Origin: Microcosmobacter mediterraneus
GTDB taxonomy: Bacteria > Bacteroidota > Bacteroidia > Flavobacteriales > Flavobacteriaceae
Assembly: GCF_031846265.1 (NCBI RefSeq)
Contig: NZ_JAVRIA010000001.1
Location: 186,001 to 250,000, forward strand
DNA length: 64,000 bases
Reading direction: 5' to 3'
Shown here one piece after another: positions 24,426 through 34,375 of the stretch. Numbering within the stretch: the stretch's first letter is position 1; every line of letters begins with the position of its first letter. The translations under genes were made by a program, and so were the position numbers. Below the pieces are notes generated by a model. That model was given only the letters and a program-made list of their open reading frames with translations, was not told where the DNA came from and did not search any database.

Positions 24426-25733
24426 TTAATTAGAGTTATACTTATTTGAATAGCGTTTCCAGAGTTTAGTCTGATGGGTTTCTAAACTAACATCTCTACC
24501 ATCTATAAATGCACGTGTCAGTATATTCGTCCTCATATCTAAAGCATCACCTTCACTGATAAATAAAGTAGCACTTTTACCTTCTTCTAAGGAACCATAC
24601 TCACTATCTATACCTAAAATTTTAGCTGTATTCAGTGTTATTAGCTGCAAGGCTTGTTCTTTAGTTAAACCATAAGCAACGGTTGTACCAGCATAAAACG
24701 GAAGGTTTCTAGAGTTCATTCGTTCCATTTGTCCATTGGCTTGTAAAGCTACTAAAACGCCTTGGTCTACTAATAGTTTAGCTAGTTTAAATGGCATATC
24801 GTAATCATGGTCTTCGTTACGTGGTCTACTATGTACTCTAGTTAATAGTACCGGAATATTATTAGACGTTAATAGGTTGGCAACTTTATACGCTTCATAG
24901 CCACCAACAACAACCATAGATTTAACACCTTGGGAGTTTGAGAAGTTGATAGCATCTGTAATACCTTTTTGATCGTTAACATTGATGTAGAGCTTTTTAG
25001 AGCCATCAAACAATCCTTTTAATGCTTTAAATGGTAGGTTAGTGGCACTGGTTTGGTTTTTAGCATCTACTTTACTCATGTTAAAAAAATCTGCTAATTC
25101 TGTAACCTGTTTTTTATAGTTTTTGTTTGGTTTTAAGCCAGGATCCTCACCAAGCCACCAACGTCCTCTGCTAAAACTATTGGGCCAATTAATATGTACA
25201 CCATCATCTACTTTAACTACAGCATCTTCCCAGTTCCAAGCGTCAAATTGTACTACTGAAGAAGTACCAGAAATTCGTCCACTACGCGGTGTTACTTGTC
25301 CTAATAAAACGCCATTAGGTCTCATAGATTCTACGACTTTAGATTCAGAATTATAAGCAATAATACTTCGTATGTGTGGATTGTAACTTCCAGTTTCTGC
25401 ATCATCATCAGTAGCTCTAACAGCATCAATTTCTACTAATCCTAATGTAGAATTAGGCACAATAAATCCTGGATATACATGTTTGCCATTAGCAGAAATA
25501 ACTTCCATACCATTCAAATCCATTTTTACAACGGTACCATCTACAATGGTTTGTATTTTTCCATCTTTCAGAATAATAAGACTATTATCTATAATCTTTC
25601 CATTTCCTATATGTGCTGTAGCACCTACAATAGCAATATCCTTAGTTTGTTTAGGTGCTGGAGTTTGTTGTGCATAAACAGTAAAACAAACTGTTAAACA
25701 AAGAGCACCAAGTATATTATATAATTTTTTCAT
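24426..25733 (-). CDS. Secreted amidohydrolase-like protein without HxH
   Basis: The 435-residue protein has a signal peptide ending in AQQ and an amidohydrolase/imidazolonepropionase-like fold: IAIVGATAHIGNGKIIDNS and the C-terminal LGIDSEYGSLEEGKSATLFI. The metal-binding HxH that should follow VYPGFI is replaced by PNST (FIVPNSTLGL), so it may be inactive or use another site. It is 11 bp downstream of a larger amidohydrolase and cotranscribed with it. The pair may act as a complex on peptides or cyclic amides; this is inference. Confidence 0.82.
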   Translation of the reverse strand: MKKLYNILGALCLTVCFTVYAQQTPAPKQTKDIAIVGATAHIGNGKIIDNSLIILKDGKIQTIVDGTVVKMDLNGMEVISANGKHVYPGFIVPNSTLGLVEIDAVRATDDDAETGSYNPHIRSIIAYNSESKVVESMRPNGVLLGQVTPRSGRISGTSSVVQFDAWNWEDAVVKVDDGVHINWPNSFSRGRWWLGEDPGLKPNKNYKKQVTELADFFNMSKVDAKNQTSATNLPFKALKGLFDGSKKLYINVNDQKGITDAINFSNSQGVKSMVVVGGYEAYKVANLLTSNNIPVLLTRVHSRPRNEDHDYDMPFKLAKLLVDQGVLVALQANGQMERMNSRNLPFYAGTTVAYGLTKEQALQLITLNTAKILGIDSEYGSLEEGKSATLFISEGDALDMRTNILTRAFIDGRDVSLETHQTKLWKRYSNKYNSN

Positions 25734-25744
25734 GTCTTTAATTT

Positions 25745-28723
25745 TTAAAATTGATGATCTTCGCTATCACAATGCATTAATTCTTTTGCTTTCTTTTTTA
25801 TGGGTTGTGTTTTTAACCCTTTATTTTTTGCAGTCATCATCATATTAATAATTTCGGCTTTCTCTTTCTTAATCGTTGCTCTCATAGCACGATCTCTTTC
25901 AATATCAAAATAAGTAACCCCTTCAATAATAGTTTTTTCTGCTTTAGCATAAATAGATAACGGATGATCACTCCAGAGAACTAAGTCAGCATCTTTACCA
26001 ACTTTTATACTACCAACTCTATCATCGATATGTAATAACTTTGCTGGATTTAAGGTTACAAACTTCCAAGCATCTTCTTCATTAACACCACCATATTTTA
26101 CAGATTTAGCTGCCTCTTGGTTAAGACGCCTAGACATTTCGGCATCGTCACTATTAATTGCTGTTACCACACCTTGGTTATGCATAATGGCAGCATTGTA
26201 AGGAATCGCATCATTTACTTCGTACTTATAAGCCCACCAATCACTAAAGGTAGAACCTCCAACACCATGGGTTTTCATTTTATCAGCAACTTTATAGCCT
26301 TCTAAAATGTGTGTAAATGTATTAATGTTAAAATTGAAACGCTCTGCCACTTTCATTAGCATATTAATCTCACTTTGTACATAGGAGTGGCAAGAGATGT
26401 AACGTTCTTTATTTATAATTTCTGCCAATACCTCTAACTCAATATCTTTTCGGTAAGGTTTGCCACTTTTCTTTAAATCGTCATAGGCTTTTGCTCTACT
26501 AAAGTAATCCACATAGACTTGTTCTACTCCCATTCTGGTTTGAGGAAATCTATCGGTTTCTAAATCGCCCCAATTAGATTGCTTAACATTTTCACCTAAT
26601 GCAAATTTTATAAACTTAGGACTGTTATCATAAACCAATTCTTGAGCAGATTGGCCCCATTTTAATTTAATAATGGCAGAGCGTCCACCTATTGGATTTG
26701 CCGAACCATGTAAAATTTGAATAGAAGTAACACCACCTGCCAGATTTCTATAAATATCAATATCTTCAGGATCTAAAACATCTTCAATAGATACTTCTGC
26801 CGTAGAATTGTGTCCAGATTCGTTTATGGAAGTTGCAGCAATATGAGAATGCTCATCTATAATCCCAGCTGTTAAATGTTTGCCAGTGGCATCAATGACT
26901 TTAGCACTAGAGTCTGATATATTTTTCCCAATCTTAGAAATTTTCCCATTTGTTACTAAAACATCAACATCATTTAAAATACCATCACTTTCATTAGTCC
27001 AAACGGTTGCATTTTTAAAGAGTAGATTTTCAGCTTTAGGAAGCGTGCTAAAACCATAAGCCATATTAGGATACGTTACAGGGAAAATTTTCTGATCCTT
27101 GTGGTCTTTAGATGTCTTAGCATTTTTTTCTTTAGACTTAGCCTCAGCCGTATCTTTTTTAGCCATAAAAGACATTTCGTTTCCGTTAGGATGTAAGGCT
27201 TTCCCTTTTAAATAACCATTATCTAAAACATTAGCAGTAACTCTAATAAACTCTTGTTTTGTAGAATCTTCAGTAGTGAAAGCTAAATTAATCCAATCGT
27301 TAGCAAAGGAGAGTTTAGAACCTCGTTTCTTATCATTACTTACAATTTCAGATTTTGGTTTGCTTGATGTACCACTAACCTTAAGCGTATAAGATTTACC
27401 ACTGAGTTTAAATGTGTAAGCTCCTGTAATATCTTTAGTGCTCATGTCTTCGATTACATTTTTTTGACCTTGAACCCAATTTTCATATAGTTTAGTTTTA
27501 GAATCAAAAATATCACCAGAGGTAATTAATAAGTTAGCATAATTACCATTTTTAAGGCTTCCAATACTGTTAGATTTGCTTAGTATTTCAGCAGGAATTG
27601 TAGTAAGCGCTTCTAAAGCTTTAGTTTTATCAAATCCAAGAGTTATGGCTTGCATTAACTTAGATTTAAATTCTTTAGTCGATTTTAAAGCGTGTGTAGT
27701 TAAAGCAAATTTCACATTATTATCAGCCAGTACTTTAGGGTTGGTTGGTTCCTGATTCCAAGCTTTTAAATCTGCAAGAGCAAGAGAAGAACTTAAAAAA
27801 GTATTATCTACATCATAAGCTTTCCTGAAGTTTATAGGAATAATATAGGTGGCATTAGTAGATTTGATATCATTAATATTTTCGTATTCGTCACCACCAC
27901 CAAGAATGATGTATTGAATGCCATACTCATCGCCAACTTTATCTGCTCTTAGTGCATTCATTTTACTACCTGCTGCAAATATTTGGGGTAAGGATTTGTT
28001 TTTGTTTAAAGCTTCTAAAGACATATCTTTTGTTGTTGAAGCACCAGTGGCATACCAATCGGCATCTAAATACATTTGTCTTAGTAAGGCCATACTTCCC
28101 ATCATAGAGGTAGGATAGGATTGTCTAGAGGCAGCACTTTTACTAAAGGATAAGTATTGCGCAGAATTGGCATCAATTATTCTATCAGAGTTGGTTCCAG
28201 AAGAGTTAAGTGCAACTAAAACTCCAGAACCACGTACAATACCATCTTGCATGTGCGTATTTACAACTCCAAAACCAAGTTTTCTAAGTTCTGTTGCTTT
28301 TTTAGAATCAAATTGAAAGCTAGATATCCCTTTTTGTTCTGGCATAATATGGTCATTCCAATAATAACCAGATCTACTAGCATCATATTGAGGACCATTA
28401 CCACGTTTGCGTTCCGGTTTTTTTATTCCGAAGTCCGTAAAAATATCAATAAATGAAGGGTAAATTGTTTTACCTTCTAAATCAACTACTGTACAATTTT
28501 CTGGTAAGTTAACACTTGTTCCTGAGGATACAACTTTTCTATCTTTAATAAGTAGTGTTCCTTTTTCAATAATAGAGGTCGGAGACACATAAATCTTAGC
28601 ATTGGTAAATGCTGTGTAGTTAGTATTAGACGTTTTAACGCCTGTATTTTTTGGAAAATAGTCTTGTGCAGAGACTAACATAGTTCCAAAAAACAGAACT
28701 ACAATACATAAAAATCTTGGCAT
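25745..28723 (-). CDS. Large secreted amidohydrolase (degenerate N-half, active-type C-half)
   Basis: 992 residues with a signal peptide. The N-terminal part (about 30-425) is amidohydrolase-like but has FTDFG in place of HxH after YPSFIDI. A beta-rich linker with a lysine-rich stretch (about 430-565) follows. The C-terminal part (about 570-960) has the intact metal motif DEHSH and GSIKVGKDADLVLW, as in active amidohydrolases. This organisation is seen in Bacteroidota secreted imidazolonepropionase-like proteins. The substrate is unknown. It forms an operon with the 435-residue paralogue. Confidence 0.86.
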   Translation of the reverse strand: MPRFLCIVVLFFGTMLVSAQDYFPKNTGVKTSNTNYTAFTNAKIYVSPTSIIEKGTLLIKDRKVVSSGTSVNLPENCTVVDLEGKTIYPSFIDIFTDFGIKKPERKRGNGPQYDASRSGYYWNDHIMPEQKGISSFQFDSKKATELRKLGFGVVNTHMQDGIVRGSGVLVALNSSGTNSDRIIDANSAQYLSFSKSAASRQSYPTSMMGSMALLRQMYLDADWYATGASTTKDMSLEALNKNKSLPQIFAAGSKMNALRADKVGDEYGIQYIILGGGDEYENINDIKSTNATYIIPINFRKAYDVDNTFLSSSLALADLKAWNQEPTNPKVLADNNVKFALTTHALKSTKEFKSKLMQAITLGFDKTKALEALTTIPAEILSKSNSIGSLKNGNYANLLITSGDIFDSKTKLYENWVQGQKNVIEDMSTKDITGAYTFKLSGKSYTLKVSGTSSKPKSEIVSNDKKRGSKLSFANDWINLAFTTEDSTKQEFIRVTANVLDNGYLKGKALHPNGNEMSFMAKKDTAEAKSKEKNAKTSKDHKDQKIFPVTYPNMAYGFSTLPKAENLLFKNATVWTNESDGILNDVDVLVTNGKISKIGKNISDSSAKVIDATGKHLTAGIIDEHSHIAATSINESGHNSTAEVSIEDVLDPEDIDIYRNLAGGVTSIQILHGSANPIGGRSAIIKLKWGQSAQELVYDNSPKFIKFALGENVKQSNWGDLETDRFPQTRMGVEQVYVDYFSRAKAYDDLKKSGKPYRKDIELEVLAEIINKERYISCHSYVQSEINMLMKVAERFNFNINTFTHILEGYKVADKMKTHGVGGSTFSDWWAYKYEVNDAIPYNAAIMHNQGVVTAINSDDAEMSRRLNQEAAKSVKYGGVNEEDAWKFVTLNPAKLLHIDDRVGSIKVGKDADLVLWSDHPLSIYAKAEKTIIEGVTYFDIERDRAMRATIKKEKAEIINMMMTAKNKGLKTQPIKKKAKELMHCDSEDHQF

Positions 28724-28796
28724 AAAGGGTTAGTTAATAAGTTAAAGTCTTTAAAGATAGTAATTCTCTTTGAAGCTACATTTTTTAAAAAGATAT

Positions 28797-29873
28797 TTAA
28801 CGATTTAGAAGCTTAGATTGTTCAAAATAGTTAACATATAATGCAACGACATAACTATAACTTTTAATACCAGCAGACTGATTATTGGCTTTAAGAAAAC
28901 CACTATAAGTTGTTTTAAATAAAGGTTCTAAAGGGTTTTTATAGCGCTCCCAAAACAGACTTACATCATTATAATTTTTTAAGACACCTGTATTAATTTG
29001 TTCTATGAATTTATCATACTGTTTTGGTGCTCTTTTGTAGAGTTCTCCAAGACAATGATTTAAAGCAAAAGCATAACCAGAATATCTGAAGTAAATATCT
29101 GGATGATGAATGGCAGCAAGGCTTCCAATAAAATTAGCTTCATTCTCTGCAGCATAACCTAATTGATGTGCTACCTCATGACTAGCTGTAGAAGGATACT
29201 TAAAACCAGGAATTAGACCATCAATTTGAGCCTCATTAGTAAATGGATTTAAGTAACCAGAAAAACCCATATACGTTAATGGAATACTATATAACGATCG
29301 TTTTATACTTTTTGTGTTGTAAGCTAAATGACTGTATTGTTTTGAAAGTTCTTGATAACCTAAAGGCACTTTGTTTAGCAACTCAGTTTTGTCAAAGTTA
29401 TACTCTATTTTGAGTGTGTCTGAAAGACTTAAACTATTATGAATGCTATTAGTTCTATCAATTAAATTTTGTGTAACGTGCATTAAAGATTCAGTTGAGT
29501 AGGTAGCTTTTAATTGAAGGGATTGATGTAGCGGCAACCTGTAATAATTGAAAGCCCAAAGCGCATGAAAAGCAAAATATAAAATAGATATCGTAGATAA
29601 AATATCTATACTCCAATTAACAGTGTCTTTAAAAATTCGTTTTCTATGTAATATGAGCCATCGTATAATTAAGATTCCACCAACCGTGTAAAATAAATCA
29701 CCAAACGAAAAAGGGAGCCATCCAAAGGCGTAATGCATTAATTGCGAAATCCATTTATAAATGCCATTACTGTAAACCGTCTCTACAAACTCCGGGAAAT
29801 ATTTTAAAAAACGTAATCCAATGATTTGTGCTACTAAACCAAAAGCTAAAATTATTTTAAGACGTTTGCTCAT
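28797..29873 (-). CDS. DUF3810 family membrane protein with HExxH
   Basis: 358 residues with about three N-terminal membrane helices (to about residue 110). A periplasmic-side domain carries a zincin motif, SHEVAHQLGY (His232, Glu233, His236), followed by ENEAN, which could supply a third ligand. This matches DUF3810, a putative zinc peptidase family. No target is known. It is divergent from pepD, with about 85 bp between the starts. Confidence 0.85.
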   Translation of the reverse strand: MSKRLKIILAFGLVAQIIGLRFLKYFPEFVETVYSNGIYKWISQLMHYAFGWLPFSFGDLFYTVGGILIIRWLILHRKRIFKDTVNWSIDILSTISILYFAFHALWAFNYYRLPLHQSLQLKATYSTESLMHVTQNLIDRTNSIHNSLSLSDTLKIEYNFDKTELLNKVPLGYQELSKQYSHLAYNTKSIKRSLYSIPLTYMGFSGYLNPFTNEAQIDGLIPGFKYPSTASHEVAHQLGYAAENEANFIGSLAAIHHPDIYFRYSGYAFALNHCLGELYKRAPKQYDKFIEQINTGVLKNYNDVSLFWERYKNPLEPLFKTTYSGFLKANNQSAGIKSYSYVVALYVNYFEQSKLLNR

Positions 29874-29930
29874 GGTTCAAATGTAGGAAATGTTTAAGAC
29901 AATGATTTCTTAAAATAGAATCTCGTTTTT

Positions 29931-29938
29931 TACCTTTG
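29931..29938 (+). promoter_or_regulatory. -7 box of the pepD promoter
   Basis: TACCTTTG matches the Bacteroidota TAnnTTTG consensus, 21 bp before the pepD start. Confidence 0.6.
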
Positions 29939-29958
29939 CACTTCACTAAAATAAAAGT

Positions 29959-31422
29959 ATGAGTTCAGAAATAAGAGCACTAGAACCAAAAGCCCTTTGG
30001 AATAAATTTGCAGATTTAAATGCTGTACCTAGGCCTTCAAAAAAAGAAGAGCATGTTATTCAGTTTATGCTAGACTTTGGTAATAACCTTGGATTAGATA
30101 CTATGGTCGATGGTGTTGGAAACGTCATCATTAGAAAACCAGCTACATCTGGAATGGAAGATCGTAAAACTATTGTGATGCAATCGCATTTAGACATGGT
30201 GCACCAAAAAAATAATGACACTACATTTGATTTTGATAAGCAAGGCATCGAAATGTATGTAGAAGGCGATTGGGTAAAAGCAAAAGGTACAACGCTAGGT
30301 GCTGATAATGGATTAGGTGTTGCTACAATCATGGCAATTTTAGAAAGCGATTCTATTGCGCATCCTGCTATAGAAGCCTTATTTACCATTGATGAAGAAA
30401 CAGGGATGACTGGTGCAATGGGACTAGAAGGTGGTATATTGAAAGGTGAAATTCTTTTGAATTTAGATACAGAAGAAGACGATGAAATTGGTGTTGGTTG
30501 TGCTGGTGGAATTGATGTTACGGCAACGCGTTCTTATAATGAAGAAGCTACACCAGAAACTAAAATTGGTTATAAGATTAAAGTTAAAGGCTTGCAAGGA
30601 GGACACTCTGGTATGCAAATACACGAAGGACTTGGCAATGCTAACAAAATTATGAATAGGTTACTATTTGATGGTTTCGAAAACTTTGGACTGAGAATTT
30701 CTGAAATAGATGGAGGAAGTTTAAGAAATGCTATTCCAAGAGAGAGTGTTGCTGTGGTAGCTTTAGATGCTATGCATGAAGATGTATTTAAAAATGAAAC
30801 TCAGCAGCTTGCACAGACGATAAAGTCTGAATTTAAAACCATGGAACCAGGTTTAGATATTGAATTAGAACCAATAGATACACCAATAATGATTATGGAT
30901 TTAGGTGTGCAAGAAGGCTTAACAAGAGCGATTTATGCAGCATGTAATGGTGTGTATAGAATGAGTGCAGATATTCCAGATTTGGTAGAAACCTCAAATA
31001 ACATCGCTAGAGTAGTCGTTAAAGATGGTCATATAAAGATTGGTTGTCTTACACGCTCATCTGTAGAAAGTTCTAAACTAGATTTGGCAAATACGCTGAG
31101 AGCAACGTTTGAGCTCACTGGTTGTGAAGTTGAGTTTTCAGGTAGTTATCCTGGTTGGAAACCAAATATGGATTCTGATATTCTAAAAGTAATGGTGCCA
31201 CTCTATAAGCAGCTCAATAATGGTGAGAAACCTCATGTTGCTGCATGTCATGCAGGATTGGAGTGTGGTATATTAGGAACTAATTATCCAGATATGGATA
31301 TGATTAGTTTTGGCCCTAATATAAAAGGTGCGCACTCACCAGATGAACGCGCTCAAATCTCTTCAGCACAAAAGTATTGGAGATTTGTATTGGAGATATT
31401 AAAGAATATTCCTAAATCTTAA
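29959..31422 (+). CDS. pepD: Aminoacyl-histidine dipeptidase (M20)
   Basis: 487 residues, typical length for PepD. It has the M20 zinc ligands and catalytic residues: MQSHLDMV (His, Asp), LGADNGLG (bridging Asp), IDEETGMTG (catalytic Glu and ligand Glu), LDTEEDDE and a final AHSPDERA. It hydrolyses Xaa-His and other dipeptides in the cytoplasm. It has its own TAnnTTTG promoter and a strong terminator. Confidence 0.94.
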   Translation: MSSEIRALEPKALWNKFADLNAVPRPSKKEEHVIQFMLDFGNNLGLDTMVDGVGNVIIRKPATSGMEDRKTIVMQSHLDMVHQKNNDTTFDFDKQGIEMYVEGDWVKAKGTTLGADNGLGVATIMAILESDSIAHPAIEALFTIDEETGMTGAMGLEGGILKGEILLNLDTEEDDEIGVGCAGGIDVTATRSYNEEATPETKIGYKIKVKGLQGGHSGMQIHEGLGNANKIMNRLLFDGFENFGLRISEIDGGSLRNAIPRESVAVVALDAMHEDVFKNETQQLAQTIKSEFKTMEPGLDIELEPIDTPIMIMDLGVQEGLTRAIYAACNGVYRMSADIPDLVETSNNIARVVVKDGHIKIGCLTRSSVESSKLDLANTLRATFELTGCEVEFSGSYPGWKPNMDSDILKVMVPLYKQLNNGEKPHVAACHAGLECGILGTNYPDMDMISFGPNIKGAHSPDERAQISSAQKYWRFVLEILKNIPKS

Positions 31423-31433
31423 GTATAAAAAAA

Positions 31434-31459
31434 AGCAGCTCTTTGAGCTGCTTTTTTTA
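31434..31459. terminator. Terminator after pepD
   Basis: AGCAGCTC-TTT-GAGCTGCT followed by a T run. An A run in front makes it usable from both sides, as the converging gene ends at 31475. Confidence 0.88.
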
Positions 31460-31474
31460 TGTATTTACATTTTA

Positions 31475-32713
31475 TTATTCTACTATTTCAAGCATTTCTA
31501 TAATAAATACGACATCTGCATTAGGTGGAATAAAACCACCACCAGCTCCGCGTTCTCCCCAAGCAAGGTGAGAAGGTAATAGTAAATAGGCTTTATCACC
31601 AACACTCATTTGTGCAGCACCTTCTTTAAAACCTGCAACAACTCTTGCATCTGGTGAAATTTTCAGATCCATTGGTTTGTACATGCCTCTGGATACTTTT
31701 TGTGGATTTAACTCACCATAATGTTTCTTTTCAACATCTTCAAGGTTACTATCAAATAGACGACCATCAGTAAAATGACCTTGATAATTCAGTTTAACAT
31801 TAGCGCCTTGAGCTGGTTTTGCACCTTCACCTTTGGTTATATAATGCATCTTTAAACCAGATGGCAATTCTATTAAATCTTTATTATACTCATCAAAAAG
31901 AACTTTCATATCAACACCAGCTAAGGCATTGGTCTCTTCTCTTAGTTTTTCAGCTTCTTCTGCTTTAGCTTTAGCTTCTTCTTTAAGTGCATTAAAATGA
32001 TCTTCTACTTTAGGCATTTCCTCTTCAAAAACTTTAGGTGCATTAAAGGATTTGGCCGCAGAACCTTTTCGTATAATATTTAGATCTGTAATAATAACAT
32101 CTTTAACTGGTTTGTGGTTTCTTGCTTGCGGATTTACTACTTCTACATTAGAAATAGAATCTTGTATTTCAATACCTTTTACTAATTCACCAAAAACGGA
32201 GTGACAACTAACACGTGGCTGATCACAAGGTTTTAAATTGCCATTGGCATCATAAATGTCTAAGCTTGGATATGGAACCTCTGTAATAAAAAATTGACTT
32301 CCGTTAGTGTTGATGCCACCACTATTAGCCATAGACAATAATCCAGGTCTATCGTGTTTTAAATCAGGATGAAAATCTGCTGCAAATCTATAGCCTGGTG
32401 TTCCTCCTCCTGTTGCAGTTGGATCACCACCTTGAATCATAAATTGATCCATAACTCTATGGAACGTAAGACTATCATAGAAAGGTTTCCCCTTGTATTT
32501 TTCATCAACCATAGGATGATTTCCTTCGGCTAAAGCCACGAAATTGGCTACAGTTACTGGTACTTTATCGTAAAATAGTTTAGCAACCATCGTACCTTTA
32601 TTAGTAACGATTTCTGCATATATACCATCGTCTAAATCTGGATGTTGCGCTTTACATGAAGACACTAAAACTAGTGCAGCAATAACTAAGAATTTTAAGC
32701 TTTTATTAATCAT
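31475..32713 (-). CDS. Cyclophilin-FKBP fusion peptidyl-prolyl isomerase lipoprotein
   Basis: 412 residues with a lipoprotein signal (LVSSC, Cys20). There is a cyclophilin domain (about 30-215: FHRVMDQFMIQGGDP, GSQFFIT), a charged helical linker rich in Glu/Ala/Lys (about 225-265), and an FKBP domain (about 285-412: VKLNYQGHFTDGRLFDS, GAGGGFIPPNADVVFIIEM). Dual-family immunophilins of this type are known from Flavobacteria. It folds proline-containing envelope proteins. Its start overlaps the gldI stop by 4 bp, so they are cotranscribed. Confidence 0.93.
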   Translation of the reverse strand: MINKSLKFLVIAALVLVSSCKAQHPDLDDGIYAEIVTNKGTMVAKLFYDKVPVTVANFVALAEGNHPMVDEKYKGKPFYDSLTFHRVMDQFMIQGGDPTATGGGTPGYRFAADFHPDLKHDRPGLLSMANSGGINTNGSQFFITEVPYPSLDIYDANGNLKPCDQPRVSCHSVFGELVKGIEIQDSISNVEVVNPQARNHKPVKDVIITDLNIIRKGSAAKSFNAPKVFEEEMPKVEDHFNALKEEAKAKAEEAEKLREETNALAGVDMKVLFDEYNKDLIELPSGLKMHYITKGEGAKPAQGANVKLNYQGHFTDGRLFDSNLEDVEKKHYGELNPQKVSRGMYKPMDLKISPDARVVAGFKEGAAQMSVGDKAYLLLPSHLAWGERGAGGGFIPPNADVVFIIEMLEIVE

Positions 32714-33252
32714 TTTTGTTTTTGGGTTATTGAGTTTAAAGTTACTTTACAAACGAGAGGAATATTGGTTCCAATCTTATTGGTATCACCATAATAGCCA
32801 TAGGCTTTTTGAGATGGAAATATAAAGATTACAGTTTCTGAGGGTTTCATTAATTTTAAACCTTCTCTTAATCCTGTAAATAATTCTTCTTGATCCATAG
32901 TGTATTGTTGTACACCAATTTCATTTTCAGAATAGATTTCTCTACCATCTAAATCTTTTACATTGTATTTAAATTGAATTAAATCACCAAAAGAGGGTTG
33001 GATAGAGTCTGCTTCAATTCTCGTATGGTAATAATACCAAAAACCACTTTCTGAAGCAATATAATTGTGTTCTGTATCCTTGTCTATGAGTTGCTTAATG
33101 TAGCTACGTTCTTTTTCATTTAACTTTTTGTTACGTTCTGCAGATTCTTGTATAAATGAACCAGAAGAAACGCTAATAGGTAAACGGGCTTCTGGTGGTT
33201 TGCATGATACCATAATTAAAGCAATGATTAGTAAGTTAAGGACCTGTTTCAT
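32710..33252 (-). CDS. gldI: Gliding-motility peptidyl-prolyl isomerase lipoprotein GldI
   Basis: The 180-residue lipoprotein (LIMVSC, Cys17) has a C-terminal FKBP-type isomerase domain (about 75-178: FGDLIQFKYNVKDLDGREIYS, SQKAYGYYG). Length and neighbourhood (DHH phosphoesterase, ndk) fit GldI, a folding helper needed for gliding and type IX secretion in Flavobacterium johnsoniae. Overlaps of 4 bp on both sides place it in the middle of a three-gene operon. Confidence 0.88.
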   Translation of the reverse strand: MKQVLNLLIIALIMVSCKPPEARLPISVSSGSFIQESAERNKKLNEKERSYIKQLIDKDTEHNYIASESGFWYYYHTRIEADSIQPSFGDLIQFKYNVKDLDGREIYSENEIGVQQYTMDQEELFTGLREGLKLMKPSETVIFIFPSQKAYGYYGDTNKIGTNIPLVCKVTLNSITQKQK

Positions 33253-34265
33253 GGAGTTAGGGCATTTTTATAGTCAGGTAATATACTAATAAATTTTTCA
33301 ATGGTTTTAGTTAAAGTTAATTCACTCTTTCCACCAGCTGCATTGGTATGTCCACCTCCATTAAAGTGTGCTCTAGAGAATTCATTAACCGAAAAATCAC
33401 CTTTACTTCTTAATGAAATTTTGATAATACTTTCTTGAGAGCTTTCAATAAATATGGCAGCAAACACTATTCCTTTTAATGATAAGGCATAATTTACTAC
33501 ACCTTCAGTATCTCCTTTTTGAAAATTAAAGGTGTCTAATTCCTGTTGAGTTAAACTTATATATGCTGTATTGTATTCAGGTAAAACCTTCATGTTGCTC
33601 AAGGCTGTGCCTAACAATTGTAAGCGCTCGTATCTATTAGTATCGTAGATAGCATTATGTATTTCAGAATTATGAGCACCTTTATCTATAAGATTAGCAA
33701 TAACTCTGTGTGTTCTACTTGTTGTTGATGGAAAACGAAATGATCCTGTGTCTGTCATTATTCCTGTATAAAGGCAAGATGCGATAGCACTATTAATTTG
33801 TTCAGAATCTCCTAAAAATTCAATAAAATTATAAACCATTTCACAGGTTGAAGACATACTAACATCAGAGTACATATATTTAGCATAATCAGCTGGTTGT
33901 TGATGATGATCTATCATTATTTTTAAACCGTTTGAAGTATTGAGCACATCTTCCATGTCACCAGTTCTAAATAAGGCGTTAAAATCTAAAGTAAATATAA
34001 GATCAGCATTATGTATTAATATATCTGCTTTATCCTTATTAGTATCATAATGTAGAATTTTGTTTTCACTTGGCATCCATTTTAAAAACGACGGATAGTC
34101 ATTAGGAGCAATGATTGTAATGTTATGCTTGTATTGGAGCAAATAATGATAAAGTCCTAAGCTAGATCCTATGGCATCACCATCAGGATTTTTATGAGGA
34201 ACTATAACTATAGATTTGGGTGAACTTAAAAGTGCTTTTATTTCTGAAATTTCAGTCTTTGTCAT
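33249..34265 (-). CDS. DHH family phosphoesterase (NrnA-like)
   Basis: About 338 residues from the ATG at 34265; an upstream TTG would add two residues. Motifs of the bifunctional oligoribonuclease/pAp phosphatase family are clear: HKNPDGDAIGSSLGL, the DHH motif MIDHHQQP and the DHHA1 GGGHTNAAGG. It degrades nanoRNA and/or converts pAp to AMP. It is the first gene of the gldI operon, divergent from ndk. Confidence 0.93.
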   Translation of the reverse strand: MTKTEISEIKALLSSPKSIVIVPHKNPDGDAIGSSLGLYHYLLQYKHNITIIAPNDYPSFLKWMPSENKILHYDTNKDKADILIHNADLIFTLDFNALFRTGDMEDVLNTSNGLKIMIDHHQQPADYAKYMYSDVSMSSTCEMVYNFIEFLGDSEQINSAIASCLYTGIMTDTGSFRFPSTTSRTHRVIANLIDKGAHNSEIHNAIYDTNRYERLQLLGTALSNMKVLPEYNTAYISLTQQELDTFNFQKGDTEGVVNYALSLKGIVFAAIFIESSQESIIKISLRSKGDFSVNEFSRAHFNGGGHTNAAGGKSELTLTKTIEKFISILPDYKNALTP

Positions 34266-34324
34266 AGGCAACTAAGATACAATTTTTAATATGCTTTAGC
34301 GTGGTTTTTTATACATAAAAATGT

Positions 34325-34332
34325 TACTTTTG
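34325..34332 (+). promoter_or_regulatory. -7 box of the ndk promoter
   Basis: TACTTTTG matches TAnnTTTG, followed by a C/G-rich start region and a leader of about 40 bp before the ndk ATG. Confidence 0.6.
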
Positions 34333-34375
34333 CACGCAAATTCGCTAAGTCGAGAAAAAACAATAAAACAAAAAC

